This document shows, in pieces, positions 37,292 through 47,045 of a stretch of 64,000 bases of DNA. The stretch's first letter is position 1, and each line of letters starts with the position of its first letter. Made by a program: the position numbers and the translations under genes. The stretch spans positions 3,044,501-3,108,500 of the forward strand of contig NZ_CP040517.1 in assembly GCF_005849285.1 (NCBI RefSeq), read 5' to 3'. This DNA comes from Luteithermobacter gelatinilyticus. GTDB taxonomy: Bacteria > Pseudomonadota > Alphaproteobacteria > Sphingomonadales > Emcibacteraceae. The notes below the pieces were generated by a model. It saw only the letters and a program-made list of their open reading frames with translations, had not been told where the DNA came from and made no database searches.

Positions 37292-39895
37292 TTAAGAAGG
37301 ATCTTTTGGCTTTTCAAAAATCTTGGAGAAAAACAGGCTGTTGAGGAACAGCTTTTTGGTGCCATAGAAATAGGCCCGGAAATTGGGATTATCGCTGAAC
37401 AGCACCACACTGCCCTGTCCGAGCCGTTCGGCCACCGCCATGGCCCGACCCGCCAGCTTGCGCTGATTTTCGGCGGAGGCATACCCGCTAAGCAGGGCGT
37501 TTTCCGGGATCTCCACCACTGTGGCGTATGGATTTTTCGGTCGCTCAAAGGCAATCAGCGTGTTGCGATGACTGGCAATATCCCGGCGGACATACCCATA
37601 ACCAATGGGATGGGTGATATCCAGATCCCCAGCCATGATCGCCCCGCCGATAATTTCCAACGCCTCCAAGTCTTCCTTGTCGCCGTAATCCTGCCGCGCC
37701 GGGGGAGTGTCCTTTTCTGCTTCGTCTTTGGAAACAAGGGATGTTTCAAGCTCCAGAAGGTTTTCCCCCGCCCAGCGCGCGCCCTGACGCAACGCCACCA
37801 GCGTCCCGCCAGAACGGACCCAGTTATCCACTTTTTTCGTGATCGTCTCGTCTAAGGATTTATAGGAACCGCCCACCATGATGATATGGGTGTATCCGGA
37901 CAGATCCAGCTTGCCCAGTTTCCGGCGATCATACAACACCACCGGCATTTTCATCTGGTGATCCAGCAGGTGCCAGACCTCGCCCGCATCATAGGCGCTC
38001 ACCCCTTCTCCCACCAGCAGCAAAACCTTGGGTTTTGTGAGCGCCGCATGATACGGACTGCCCAGGTCCATGCCCGCCATCGGGGTATGGGAACTGTCCA
38101 GCGCGTAAACCGGGATCCCGTCCTCACGGGCGATGGTGCGGACCAGCTCATGAATCCTCTCGACATCCTGCCCGGCCTGCCAGCCCACCGGCACCACAAT
38201 ACTGCCCCGGCCCATCTCTTTCACACCATTCCCGGTGGTGATTTTGAAGGGTTTGGTGGCCACGCGCGCATTAACCCCCGCCTTAAGCAGCCGGTACAGC
38301 GCCCGCGGGGCGTAATACGGGCTCCAGGAAAAGACATAACCACTGCGGGCCTTTTCCGGCGCCGGCATTACAGGAAATTCCGCCCGGGCCTCCTGGCCCA
38401 GCGTATAAGACCGTCCCTTGACCGGCGTATAGTCCAGACCGAAGGCCAGCGGCAGAGTCCAGCCGGACACGTCATAAAAAGTATTGTTCTCAAAGGTAGT
38501 GATCTTTTCGAAAATACCCTTGATCAGGCGATACTGATCCTGACCGGTTTCCACCACATAGGAATTGACGGCCCGGAAAAGCTTGCCGTTCACTTTCAGG
38601 TCCCGGCCCAACCGATAAGTCCGAATTTGATGCCGTTCCAGAAGATCCAAAAAATGGTAGGCCCGCGCCGAATCCTCGGGCACGGCAAAAACATATGCCT
38701 TGATATCGTCGCGGGCCGCCAGCTTGCGGGTCTCGCGCACAAACTCCCGCTGATAATTCAGCAAGTCCTGCCGCATATCCGCGGCGGATTTCAGAAGCGC
38801 CAGGCTGGTGCGGAACTGGGTGCGGATATTGTCCCGGAAAGACAGAATGCCATAAGGCGTTTCCAGCAGCCCATTGGTGCGCGCCTGTTCAAACAGGATT
38901 CCGATGCTGCCGTTGACATGAGGATAGGTGGAGCCTTTGCCAATATAGAAGTTATCATAGGATTCTTCGTTGAAATACAGGCGGGATTCGTTGTCCATAA
39001 AGGCGCGCGGCCCATCCACCACCTTGTTCAGCAACTGCATGGACTTTTCCGGAATCAACGGAAAGATGCGGTCCGGGGCACCGGGATGAAAATAATAGGT
39101 CTTGTGAGAGCCCATTTCATGATAATCGGCCAGTATGCTGGGTTTCCATTCGTGGAATTTGGCGACCCAGCCCTTGGGCTCCGGATGCTGCAACAACAAC
39201 CATTGCCGGTTGAGATCGAACCAGTAATGGTTGGTGCGCCCACCCGGCCAGAAGGTATTGTGGATGCGGGCGTTGGGATCGGTCACCGGCACATCCGCCC
39301 CGTGCATCCAGTTCCAGGCGGACTGGCGGCTGCTGCCGTCCGGATTGAAGGAGGCGGTGAGCAAAATCACGCTGTTTTTCAGAAGCCGGTCGATTTCCGC
39401 CCCTTGAGCCGCCGCCAGATGATAAGCTACAGGCATGGCGGCGTCGGTGGAGCTGACCTCGGCCCCGTGAACCCCATAATTAAGCCAACTGATGACCGGC
39501 GTATCTGGCCCTACCTGCTGCTCCGACTCCGGATCCCTCAGCGCCAAATGGGCCTGTCTGATTTCCTCAAGGCGGGCATGATTTTCCGGCGCCGTGATGG
39601 TGAGCGTGACAATGGGACGCTTTTCATGGCTATAAGCGATAATTTCAGAAGATACCCGATCGGAAACTTCCGCCAGTTTCAGCAAATACTGCACCAGCAG
39701 ATCATTACGGGTAATACGATATCCCAGTTCATGGCCAATAAACGCCTTCGGCGTGGGAATGGCCGGATCATAGGTCACGCCTTGCGGATAAAAACTTTTG
39801 TCCCGGGCGGTTTGTGCCTGCGCCCCCACACCGGCGCTGACAACCAGAACAAGGCTGGCGATCACACTAAACAGTATTCGACTGATTTTTCCCAT
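37292..39895 (-). CDS. Secreted M14-family zinc carboxypeptidase
   Basis: This 867-residue protein has a signal peptide ending near AQAQ (residue 28). The M14 catalytic domain spans about residues 50-390. Zn ligands His143 and Glu146 are in GVHGAEVS, the substrate-binding NPDGSSR and DLNRQW motifs follow, then the third Zn His in LADYHEMGS and the general base Glu in GILFEQART. A long C-terminal part of unknown role includes a class-I-amidotransferase-like segment (VLLLVGEGVSAYDAGEVWHLL). It lies 33 bp downstream of the M14/aminoacylase fusion gene and is probably in the same operon. It would trim peptides in the periplasm or outside the cell. Confidence 0.88.
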   Translation of the reverse strand: MGKISRILFSVIASLVLVVSAGVGAQAQTARDKSFYPQGVTYDPAIPTPKAFIGHELGYRITRNDLLVQYLLKLAEVSDRVSSEIIAYSHEKRPIVTLTITAPENHARLEEIRQAHLALRDPESEQQVGPDTPVISWLNYGVHGAEVSSTDAAMPVAYHLAAAQGAEIDRLLKNSVILLTASFNPDGSSRQSAWNWMHGADVPVTDPNARIHNTFWPGGRTNHYWFDLNRQWLLLQHPEPKGWVAKFHEWKPSILADYHEMGSHKTYYFHPGAPDRIFPLIPEKSMQLLNKVVDGPRAFMDNESRLYFNEESYDNFYIGKGSTYPHVNGSIGILFEQARTNGLLETPYGILSFRDNIRTQFRTSLALLKSAADMRQDLLNYQREFVRETRKLAARDDIKAYVFAVPEDSARAYHFLDLLERHQIRTYRLGRDLKVNGKLFRAVNSYVVETGQDQYRLIKGIFEKITTFENNTFYDVSGWTLPLAFGLDYTPVKGRSYTLGQEARAEFPVMPAPEKARSGYVFSWSPYYAPRALYRLLKAGVNARVATKPFKITTGNGVKEMGRGSIVVPVGWQAGQDVERIHELVRTIAREDGIPVYALDSSHTPMAGMDLGSPYHAALTKPKVLLLVGEGVSAYDAGEVWHLLDHQMKMPVVLYDRRKLGKLDLSGYTHIIMVGGSYKSLDETITKKVDNWVRSGGTLVALRQGARWAGENLLELETSLVSKDEAEKDTPPARQDYGDKEDLEALEIIGGAIMAGDLDITHPIGYGYVRRDIASHRNTLIAFERPKNPYATVVEIPENALLSGYASAENQRKLAGRAMAVAERLGQGSVVLFSDNPNFRAYFYGTKKLFLNSLFFSKIFEKPKDPS

Positions 39896-39928
39896 CGTTA
39901 CAGAACCTTTTATCGGTATTTACATGAC

Positions 39929-42664
39929 TTATTGTTGTTTTTTAAGGGCTTTGCCCGCTAGCATGCCTGTATATCGGCCCTTGTCAATAACAACCTGTCC
40001 ATTGACCAGCAGCCATTCGACTCCCTCACTCAGTTTTTCCGGCGCCAGATAATCGGCTTTGGGTCGAAACCGGTCCGGATCGAAAATCACGATATCCGCC
40101 GCATATCCAGGCGCCAGATATCCCCGGTCCCTAAGCCCGAAAGTCTCCGCTGCAAATCCGCTGCTGCGATAAATAAAATCGGGCAGGGAAAGCAGATGCT
40201 CATCGGCCACATAGGTGGCGTATTTTTTCGGGAAGCTGGCATATTTTCGCGGATGCCCCGTGCTGCCATCGGACGAGGTCATCACCCAGGGCTGTACCAT
40301 GAACCGGCGGATATCTTCCGCCGTCATGTTGAAACTGGCCACCCGGGCATTGCCGGAAAGGACAATATCCAGCGCCACACTCACCGGATCTTTCCCCTGT
40401 TGCGCAGCAATTTCCGCCAGGGTGCGGCCGCGCAGATCGGGCCGGCGCGGATCGGTAATCAACAGGGAATGTGCCCCGCCACGTCGGCGCAGATTATCGG
40501 TCATCTCGGCCCGGATGCGCTCTGCAAGAGCCGGATCCCTGAGCCGTTCATGGTATTTTTCGGTCGATCCGGCCATCACCCAGCGCGGAATGAGCGCCCC
40601 GGCGATGCTGGTGCCGGAAGCGGTCCAGGGATACTGGTCGGCGGTCACCCGAAGGCCATCCGCCCGCGCTTGTTCCACCATCGTAATGATTTCGCGGCTT
40701 TTGCCCCAGACATCCGCGCCCAACGCCTTGAGGTGGGCGATATGGACCGGTAGACCGGCGGCCCGGCCCACCTCAATCACTTCCCGAATGGCCGCCACAA
40801 GACCAATGTTGTAACTGCTTTCATCCCGGATATGGCTGTCATAAACACCGCCATATTGCCCTGCCACGCGCGCCAGGGCGACAACCTCCTCGGTGGTGGC
40901 GTAATTGCCGGGCACGTAATAAAGCCCGGTGGACAGGCCCAGCGCCCCCTCGCCCATGGCCCGGGCCACAAGTTTTTCCATACGGTCCAGTTCCGCAGGC
41001 GTCGCGGTCCGGTTTTCAGTGCCCATAACGGCACGCCGCACACTGCCATGTCCCACATACAGCGCCACATTGGTGCCAATGCCCTGGCTTTCATAAAAGG
41101 CGAGACGTTCTCCCACATTGACCGGCCCCCCGCCATCATTGCCACAAAAGACGGTCGTCACCCCCTGGGTCAGATAGTTGAGATTGGCCTTGCCGTTTTC
41201 CTGATCCAGATCGCCGCAGGCATGGGTGTGAGGGTCGATAAAACCGGGGGCGACAACCTTCTCCCCCGCCTCTATAATCCTGCGGGGCGCCAGCCCCTCG
41301 GGCAGGGTCGGACCACGATAGATGACTTGACCCTCATGCACCACAATCACGCCCTTTTCCGGCGCGCCGCCCTCTCCGGCATAAATGCGGCCGCCCCGGA
41401 TCAGCAGATCAACCGGCCGAGCGGTGGCTGGTTTCCGGGGGCCGGTCTGACCGGCTTTGCGGGCGGCCAACATGAGTTTCATCATTTCCTCGGCCGCGAC
41501 CACCGCCTGCCGACGCAATCCGGCCCGATCCGCCGTATCGGCAACTTCATAAGTGATGGCGGGCACTCCGAACCGACTATATACATAATTTTTCAGGGTC
41601 GGCTTGCCGGTTTGTTTACGCGGTTCCAAGGCTAAGGGCTGATCCGGCAGGCGTTTGCGAATGGCGTGATGCCATTGCCGGGCGAAATCTTCGGGGCGGG
41701 TCTTGTCTTCGGCCGCCTGAACATATAACAGGCTGTCCCAGGTGGAATGAAAGTCCAGCACCAGCGCCAATTGCCCGCCTTCCTCCGCCGCGAGCCGGTC
41801 CAGTTCCGCCTTGACAAGTTGCGTTTCCGGTTGAGTAAACGGTCCCCAATCCCGATTCAGATCCTTGCCCCGGGCATTGCTGCGCCAATGGCCGGACGCC
41901 ACCCCGTCCGGATTGAGATTGGGCACGGCCACAATGCGGAAATTCTGGCGGAACTCCCGGGCCAGGGTGGAGTCTCCAAATACTGTTTCCGTAAACGCCA
42001 GCATGGCCTGCGCCCCGGTCACTTCCGGCGGATGCTGCCGGCCGATCAACAAAATGGTCTGCGCATCATCTTTATCCGGACGGTTTTCCAGTTTGAAGAT
42101 TTCCCGTCCTTCACTGGATCGGCCCAGCCGGCTAAGCTCAAGGTCCGGCTTTTCCACCAGTTTCTCCTGCCACAGCATATAGTGCCGGTTGGTGAGAAGT
42201 TCCTGCGCGGCAACCCAGAGCGGTGCCTGATCCAGATCCAGAGTCATGGTGACCTGCCGCCCGTCATGTCGTACCGAAACATCCTTGTCCGGCAACCGTC
42301 GCCAGTTCTGGCCATCCCGGCTGACCTTGGGCCGATAACGATGTTTGCCCGCCGCGTAGTCCAGGGTCACTGTGATGGTTTGCGATGTTGCAGAATCAAT
42401 ACGGAAAGCATACCAGGGGCTGGGGTTGACGGGCTTCACTTCGGGCCGGATCAGGAGCCGGTAGCCCATCGCCGTCTTTTCACAGGCCGACAGCCGGGCC
42501 CCAGGAAAATCCGCGTGAAAGGCGATATCGCCGAAGGCGCACCCCTCAAGCGGCGCAGCCGGCGCCGACAATGCCGCTGCTGCATAGAGGATAATCCCCC
42601 CCAGACCCCGCATAACAACAGCCCGGACGAATGAGGGCTTCGTGACAATCCCTGATCTTTTCAT
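39929..42664 (-). CDS. Fusion of M14 carboxypeptidase and D-aminoacylase-type amidohydrolase
   Basis: This protein has 911 residues from the ATG at 42664 (AGGGGGA ahead). The in-frame extension to 42814 lacks such a site. Residues about 5-40 are a signal/anchor segment. About 160-410 are an M14 domain: Zn ligands in RQHPPE, then NLNPDG, LNRDWG, VLDFHST and the Glu in ITYEV. From about 420 to the end is an N-acyl-D-amino-acid deacylase/D-aminoacylase domain: GFIDPHTH metal motif, CGNDGGGP, DSHIRDES, HIAHLKALG and SSDGSTGHP with the metal Asp. Both active sites look complete. One chain could cleave a terminal residue and deacylate the D-amino-acid product. It is located between a TonB receptor and another M14 peptidase. 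Confidence 0.88.
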   Translation of the reverse strand: MKRSGIVTKPSFVRAVVMRGLGGIILYAAAALSAPAAPLEGCAFGDIAFHADFPGARLSACEKTAMGYRLLIRPEVKPVNPSPWYAFRIDSATSQTITVTLDYAAGKHRYRPKVSRDGQNWRRLPDKDVSVRHDGRQVTMTLDLDQAPLWVAAQELLTNRHYMLWQEKLVEKPDLELSRLGRSSEGREIFKLENRPDKDDAQTILLIGRQHPPEVTGAQAMLAFTETVFGDSTLAREFRQNFRIVAVPNLNPDGVASGHWRSNARGKDLNRDWGPFTQPETQLVKAELDRLAAEEGGQLALVLDFHSTWDSLLYVQAAEDKTRPEDFARQWHHAIRKRLPDQPLALEPRKQTGKPTLKNYVYSRFGVPAITYEVADTADRAGLRRQAVVAAEEMMKLMLAARKAGQTGPRKPATARPVDLLIRGGRIYAGEGGAPEKGVIVVHEGQVIYRGPTLPEGLAPRRIIEAGEKVVAPGFIDPHTHACGDLDQENGKANLNYLTQGVTTVFCGNDGGGPVNVGERLAFYESQGIGTNVALYVGHGSVRRAVMGTENRTATPAELDRMEKLVARAMGEGALGLSTGLYYVPGNYATTEEVVALARVAGQYGGVYDSHIRDESSYNIGLVAAIREVIEVGRAAGLPVHIAHLKALGADVWGKSREIITMVEQARADGLRVTADQYPWTASGTSIAGALIPRWVMAGSTEKYHERLRDPALAERIRAEMTDNLRRRGGAHSLLITDPRRPDLRGRTLAEIAAQQGKDPVSVALDIVLSGNARVASFNMTAEDIRRFMVQPWVMTSSDGSTGHPRKYASFPKKYATYVADEHLLSLPDFIYRSSGFAAETFGLRDRGYLAPGYAADIVIFDPDRFRPKADYLAPEKLSEGVEWLLVNGQVVIDKGRYTGMLAGKALKKQQ

Positions 42665-42824
42665 CTGTTCCCCCTGTTTGATCTGTATCCTGTCTTTTGT
42701 GTGTCTTGTCTTATGTGCAATGGCGTGGGCGCCGCCCCCAAAAGGTGAAGAAAAAGGTGGCGATGGGAATCGCCACCCCAAAGTATACAAGATGCCTCTG
42801 ATGACAAAGATCATCTTGTCAGAC

Positions 42825-45800
42825 TTAGAAGTTCGCTCTCACTGACGCATAAAAGAACCGGCCTTCGGCGCTATGCAGGCTGGCCTCATAGCCATAGGTT
42901 TCATCCGTGACCGGCGGCTGTTTGTCAAAGATGTTCCTCACGCCGAGACGGATGCGGGTGCCTTCCAGCGTCCCTTCGTCAAAGGTGTACTGACCATAGA
43001 GGCTGAACGTCATCCAGTCATCCACCCGGAAGAATTCCTTGGTTTCATCCTGCTGCACGGAGGTATCGAAAAATGCCCCGACATATTTGCCGTACAGTCC
43101 CGCGCCCCAGTTGTCATACCGCCAGGTGATGGTCCCGGTGGCCTGCCATTTCGGCCGCCCATCCATTTCGATCAGATCGCCGGAATCCGCAACCACAATA
43201 CCCAGCGCAGAGAGACGTTTCTCCGGCTCGGACGGTTCCTGGAACGCGGTGATCAGATAAGCTGCATTCACCTTGAAGCGGAAGTCGCCAAGCGGGGTAT
43301 CATGCAGATTGTAATAGGCCCCCAGATCCAGCCCCTCCGTCGTGCGGGCATTCAGATTCTGGAACTGGCCGATCACTTCAATAATATCGCCCACCGGTGC
43401 CAGTCCGGACCCGGCATAAAAGTCGATATCGTCCTGGGTCACCTCGTCGCGGATGACAAAGTCGCTGGCCCCACCTTCCAGACGGTCGGCAAAATCCAGC
43501 GCCGCAATGGCATCGGCATCCAAAATGCCCACAAGGCCGTCCTGCTCAACCCGCCAATAATCTATGGTCAGGGTCAGGTCCTCGGCAAATTCCGGTGTGA
43601 ACACCGCCCCGATGGTATAGTTCACATCATTTTCGGGCTCCAGATCTTCATTGCCAAGACGCACATTGGTCACGCTATCATTGCCGCTACAGGTCAGAAT
43701 ATCGTCCCGATCGCCCTTATTGACTTCGGCCTGGCAGCGATAAAAATCGTCTACCGTGGTCTGACGGGTAATTCTCTGGGTATGCAGCTGTTCCAGATTG
43801 GGGGCACGGAACCCTTCGGAATAGGCGGCGCGGACCTGCATCCAGGTGGTCGGGAACCAGGACAGGGCGAATTTCGGTTTAAACACGCTGCCTACATCGG
43901 AATAATGTTCAAACCGACCGGCAAGCTGCAGATCCAGACTGCGCACCAGCGGAATGTCCATGTCTTCATTCACCAGCGGCACGGCCAGTTCGGCAAAGGC
44001 GGAAAACACCTCCCTTGCCCCTTCAGCGTCCGGCGTATCGCTGGAGCCGACCACATCCGACCTGTTGACCAGTTCGCCGGTCACCTGATCCACAAAGGTG
44101 ATGGTCCCGTCAAGACGATCATCCCGATCGTCCAGGAAAGTCTCGCGACGTCCTTCAACCCCGAGCGCGATGCCCACACTGCCGGCCCACAACTCGGTCA
44201 GATCCGGATTCGAGAGCTTGAAGTCCGCCAGTGCCAAGGTGGTTTTGCTGAAACGCGTTACGTCAATCAGAAAACTGTTGATGGTGTCCGGATCGTTGGG
44301 GGTCGCGTCTCCCACATTGACATTGTTCGGATCACCCCCATTAAACGGGTTATAGGCTGAAGGATCGGTGCGGTTGATGGCCTGTTGCAGCAGAGAGCTG
44401 CTGACCCGGTTATGGGTGGTGTCCAGGGTGGTGGCTTCCGAATAAAGCACCGCACTGTCCCAGTCCCAGGTGCCGAACGTGCCGCGCAGCCCGGCCAGGG
44501 TACGGAAGGTTTCGTTATCCACGTCAATTTCTCGCACCCCGGCATCCACCACGCGGTAGCGGGTCATTTCGATATCCAGTCCTTCGGCCGGAATGTCAAA
44601 GCCGTCTACCCGGTTCGGATTTCCAACCGCGCCGAGCGGATTCCAGTAGGCATCCTTGGAAATGGTGATCGGTGCCGAACTCAGCATGGCGCTTTCCGCC
44701 CGGTTTTTGGTGGATTCGGCCCGGTAATAGCTCAACTCGCTGTAAAATTCCAGACCGCTGTCGAATTCGTGATTAATGAACACGAACGCATTGCCCCGTT
44801 CCGTGTCGGGAATCATCTGACGGGAGGTGTTGGTGTCAAACCGCTGATCCCGGCTGATGGTGCCGCTGTCGATACACAGGCCGCCTGGCAACACGCAGTC
44901 CTGATTGCTGTCTTCGGGATCCACGGGTTCAATATGGAAAACTCCGCCTGACGTGGTCAGCCCGGGAACGCCCTGCGATGCCTCGAAACGTCCCCAGGGC
45001 GTTGTCGTGGACCGGTTGTCAAACTGGGTATCGCCGGCAAATTCCGTATCCTCAAAGAAGGGCCGCCGGTCCGCCGACGCGGAAAAAGGCAATTCACTGG
45101 CATCAACTCCCGTGCCTTTGTAATAGTTCAACGCCAGGGAAATATTGGTCTTGTCCTCATTAAGGTTCCAGCCTCCCAGGAAATCGGCCTTGAATTTGGA
45201 TCGGCTAGTGTTTTCCGCTTCGCCATATTCCACATTCACGCGATAGCCTTCAAAGTTGTCTTGCATAACCGTATTGACCACGCCGGCCACCGCGTCGGTG
45301 CCGTAAATGGCAGCGGCGCCGTCATGCAGAACCTCGACCCGCTGGATTCCAGACACCGGAATGGTGTTCACATTCACGGTGGTCACAGGCACGGAATCTT
45401 CCGTCTGGGTGCCGGGATGCTGCACCAGACGGCGGCCATTGAGCAACACCAGCGTATTTCCGGTTCCAATACCACGCAAATTGATGGAAGCCACATCCCC
45501 GCGTGCCGCGTTCACCCCGCCGCTGACCGTGTCTGTCCCGTTAAAATTGATATTGCCGTTGGATGGCAGGGAGCTGAACAGTTCCGACCCAGAGGTGGCG
45601 GCAATGGCGTCAATATCTTCCTGACGGATCAGGGAAACCGGCAAAGAGTCCGTCACCTTGGCGCCCTTGATCTGGGACCCAACAACGATCACTTCTTCCA
45701 GTTCCGTCGCTTCATCGACCATTGCCACCTGCTGGAGCTGTTCTTGCTCCTGTTCTTGTTCCAAGGCCTGGGCCTGGGCGGCAGCAAATCCCATACCGCA

Positions 45801-45869
45801 GACCGACGCCAGCAGCACAGAGGTGAGAGTCCTGTATCCGGATTTGTTGTGTTCTGGTTTATTGCTCAT
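42825..45869 (-). CDS. TonB-dependent outer-membrane receptor
   Basis: This 1014-residue protein has a signal peptide (SVLLASVCGMGFAAAQAQA, about residues 16-35) and a short Gln/Glu-rich linker. The TonB-box/plug region follows (EVIVVGSQIKG, then INLRGIGTGNTLVLLNGRRL and RVEVLHDGAAAIYGTDAVAG). A large 22-strand barrel ends in aromatic Phe (FFYASVRANF). It is of the long type with an N-terminal extension that often imports peptides or oligosaccharides. It lies 160 bp upstream of the M14/aminoacylase gene. A perfect 8-bp palindrome 134 bp before its start is a likely LysR site. Substrate is inferred from neighbours as D-amino-acid-containing peptide. Confidence 0.92.
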   Translation of the reverse strand: MSNKPEHNKSGYRTLTSVLLASVCGMGFAAAQAQALEQEQEQEQLQQVAMVDEATELEEVIVVGSQIKGAKVTDSLPVSLIRQEDIDAIAATSGSELFSSLPSNGNINFNGTDTVSGGVNAARGDVASINLRGIGTGNTLVLLNGRRLVQHPGTQTEDSVPVTTVNVNTIPVSGIQRVEVLHDGAAAIYGTDAVAGVVNTVMQDNFEGYRVNVEYGEAENTSRSKFKADFLGGWNLNEDKTNISLALNYYKGTGVDASELPFSASADRRPFFEDTEFAGDTQFDNRSTTTPWGRFEASQGVPGLTTSGGVFHIEPVDPEDSNQDCVLPGGLCIDSGTISRDQRFDTNTSRQMIPDTERGNAFVFINHEFDSGLEFYSELSYYRAESTKNRAESAMLSSAPITISKDAYWNPLGAVGNPNRVDGFDIPAEGLDIEMTRYRVVDAGVREIDVDNETFRTLAGLRGTFGTWDWDSAVLYSEATTLDTTHNRVSSSLLQQAINRTDPSAYNPFNGGDPNNVNVGDATPNDPDTINSFLIDVTRFSKTTLALADFKLSNPDLTELWAGSVGIALGVEGRRETFLDDRDDRLDGTITFVDQVTGELVNRSDVVGSSDTPDAEGAREVFSAFAELAVPLVNEDMDIPLVRSLDLQLAGRFEHYSDVGSVFKPKFALSWFPTTWMQVRAAYSEGFRAPNLEQLHTQRITRQTTVDDFYRCQAEVNKGDRDDILTCSGNDSVTNVRLGNEDLEPENDVNYTIGAVFTPEFAEDLTLTIDYWRVEQDGLVGILDADAIAALDFADRLEGGASDFVIRDEVTQDDIDFYAGSGLAPVGDIIEVIGQFQNLNARTTEGLDLGAYYNLHDTPLGDFRFKVNAAYLITAFQEPSEPEKRLSALGIVVADSGDLIEMDGRPKWQATGTITWRYDNWGAGLYGKYVGAFFDTSVQQDETKEFFRVDDWMTFSLYGQYTFDEGTLEGTRIRLGVRNIFDKQPPVTDETYGYEASLHSAEGRFFYASVRANF

Positions 45870-46002
45870 TGTAGCGTGTTTCCTCCATTTTCGGATAAGC
45901 TGAATTTTTGTGGCGACGGCCTGAGCGCGGCGCGCGAACTTTTACCGAATTCTGTTATCGCCGATCCGCTCAGCACATACCAATAATAGTCGTTTTGTTT
46001 TC

Positions 46003-46019
46003 CATAACCTCAGGTTATG
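46003..46019. promoter_or_regulatory. Candidate LysR operator upstream of the TonB receptor gene
   Basis: CATAACCT-C-AGGTTATG is a perfect 8-bp inverted repeat around one base and contains the T-N11-A signature of LysR-type sites. A similar site occurs at 50461-50477. It lies 134 bp upstream of the TonB receptor start codon. Confidence 0.6.
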
Positions 46020-46039
46020 ACATGCAGGCCAGCGGCGCA

Positions 46040-47044
46040 TCAGACAGCCCCTCCGGCCCCGCTTCCCCACAAACCGGTCGGCAGGGGGCCGATGATGCCA
46101 TCTTGGATACTCAAGCCCGGGGTGCGGTCCCGGGCCATCCACAACGGCCCGTCCAGATCTACAAAATCCGCATCATGCGCCAGCATCAAGGCCGGCGCCA
46201 TGGCCAGCGAGGTGCCAACCATACAGCCGACCATAATCCCGAACCCCATTTTCCGGGCCTGTTTCTTCAGCGCCAGCGCCTCGGTAAGCCCGCCGCTTTT
46301 GTCCAGTTTGATATTGATGACCTGATATTTGTCCTTGAGCCCCGCCAGATCCTGTCGCGTGTGACAGGATTCATCAGCACACACTGGCACCTGTCCCTGA
46401 AACTCCGCCAGACCGTCATCTTGTTCCGCTGGCAAAGGCTGCTCCAGGAGATCCACCCCCAGCGCCGCCAGCGGGGCGTCCACCTCGCGCAGGACATCCA
46501 TGTCCCAGCTTTCATTGGGATCAAGGATCAGCCGTGCCTTTGGCGCAGCCTTACGGATCGCGCTCACTCTGGCAATGATGTCCTCCCGATCCAGCTTCAC
46601 TTTAAGCAGCGGACAATGGCGCAGCCGGGCGGCTTTTTCCGCCATCCTTTCCGCACTATCGATGCCCAGAGTGACGGCCGTAACCACCTTCTGGTTCTCA
46701 GGCACCTCCAGCAGGCGTGCCACCGTCGTGCCTTTCCAGCGGGCCTGTTGGTCCCACATGGCGCAATCCAGCGCATTGCGTGCCGCCCCCGCCGGCAGAC
46801 TGTCCAGAAGATCCTCGCGGCTGAGTCCCCCCGCCAGGTCATCCCGCAGCCTTTCCACCGCCTCGAGAACCGTCTCCACGGTCTCGTCATAACGGGCATA
46901 GGGCACAGCCTCGCCGCGTCCGCGCACGCCCAGACAGTCGAGCATTGCCACCACCACCTGTGCCTCGGTCTTCACCCCGCGGGAAATCCTGAATGGCGCC
47001 ACCAGCGGCCAGGTTTCGGACATGACAAACAGTTTCTGCTCCAT
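46040..47044 (-). CDS. dgcA: N-acetyl-D-glutamate racemase / dipeptide epimerase
   Basis: This protein has 334 residues from the ATG at 47044, 1 bp after the dgcN stop. It is an enolase-superfamily member with the muconate-lactonizing-type barrel: the Lys-x-Lys of LLKVKLDRED (about 150), metal ligands Asp in LILDPNESW, Glu in LLEQPLP and Asp in VCADESCH, and the opposite catalytic Lys in INIKLDKSGG. The family includes L-Ala-D/L-Glu epimerases. Next to dgcN it matches DgcA of the marine D-glutamate catabolic pathway, which racemises N-acetyl-D-Glu to N-acetyl-L-Glu. Epimerisation of murein-derived Ala-D-Glu is the alternative. Confidence 0.85.
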   Translation of the reverse strand: MEQKLFVMSETWPLVAPFRISRGVKTEAQVVVAMLDCLGVRGRGEAVPYARYDETVETVLEAVERLRDDLAGGLSREDLLDSLPAGAARNALDCAMWDQQARWKGTTVARLLEVPENQKVVTAVTLGIDSAERMAEKAARLRHCPLLKVKLDREDIIARVSAIRKAAPKARLILDPNESWDMDVLREVDAPLAALGVDLLEQPLPAEQDDGLAEFQGQVPVCADESCHTRQDLAGLKDKYQVINIKLDKSGGLTEALALKKQARKMGFGIMVGCMVGTSLAMAPALMLAHDADFVDLDGPLWMARDRTPGLSIQDGIIGPLPTGLWGSGAGGAV

Positions 47045-47045
47045 A

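Noticed and set aside
37886-39961. Long plus-strand open frame (691 codons) opposite the M14 peptidase gene
   Set aside because: It is antisense to a clear M14 gene. The protein is low-complexity His/Gln/Arg-rich with no motif, a by-product of G+C-biased third positions.
42873-44360. Plus-strand open frame of 495 codons opposite the TonB receptor
   Set aside because: Antisense shadow of a well-supported receptor gene. No ribosome site or family features.
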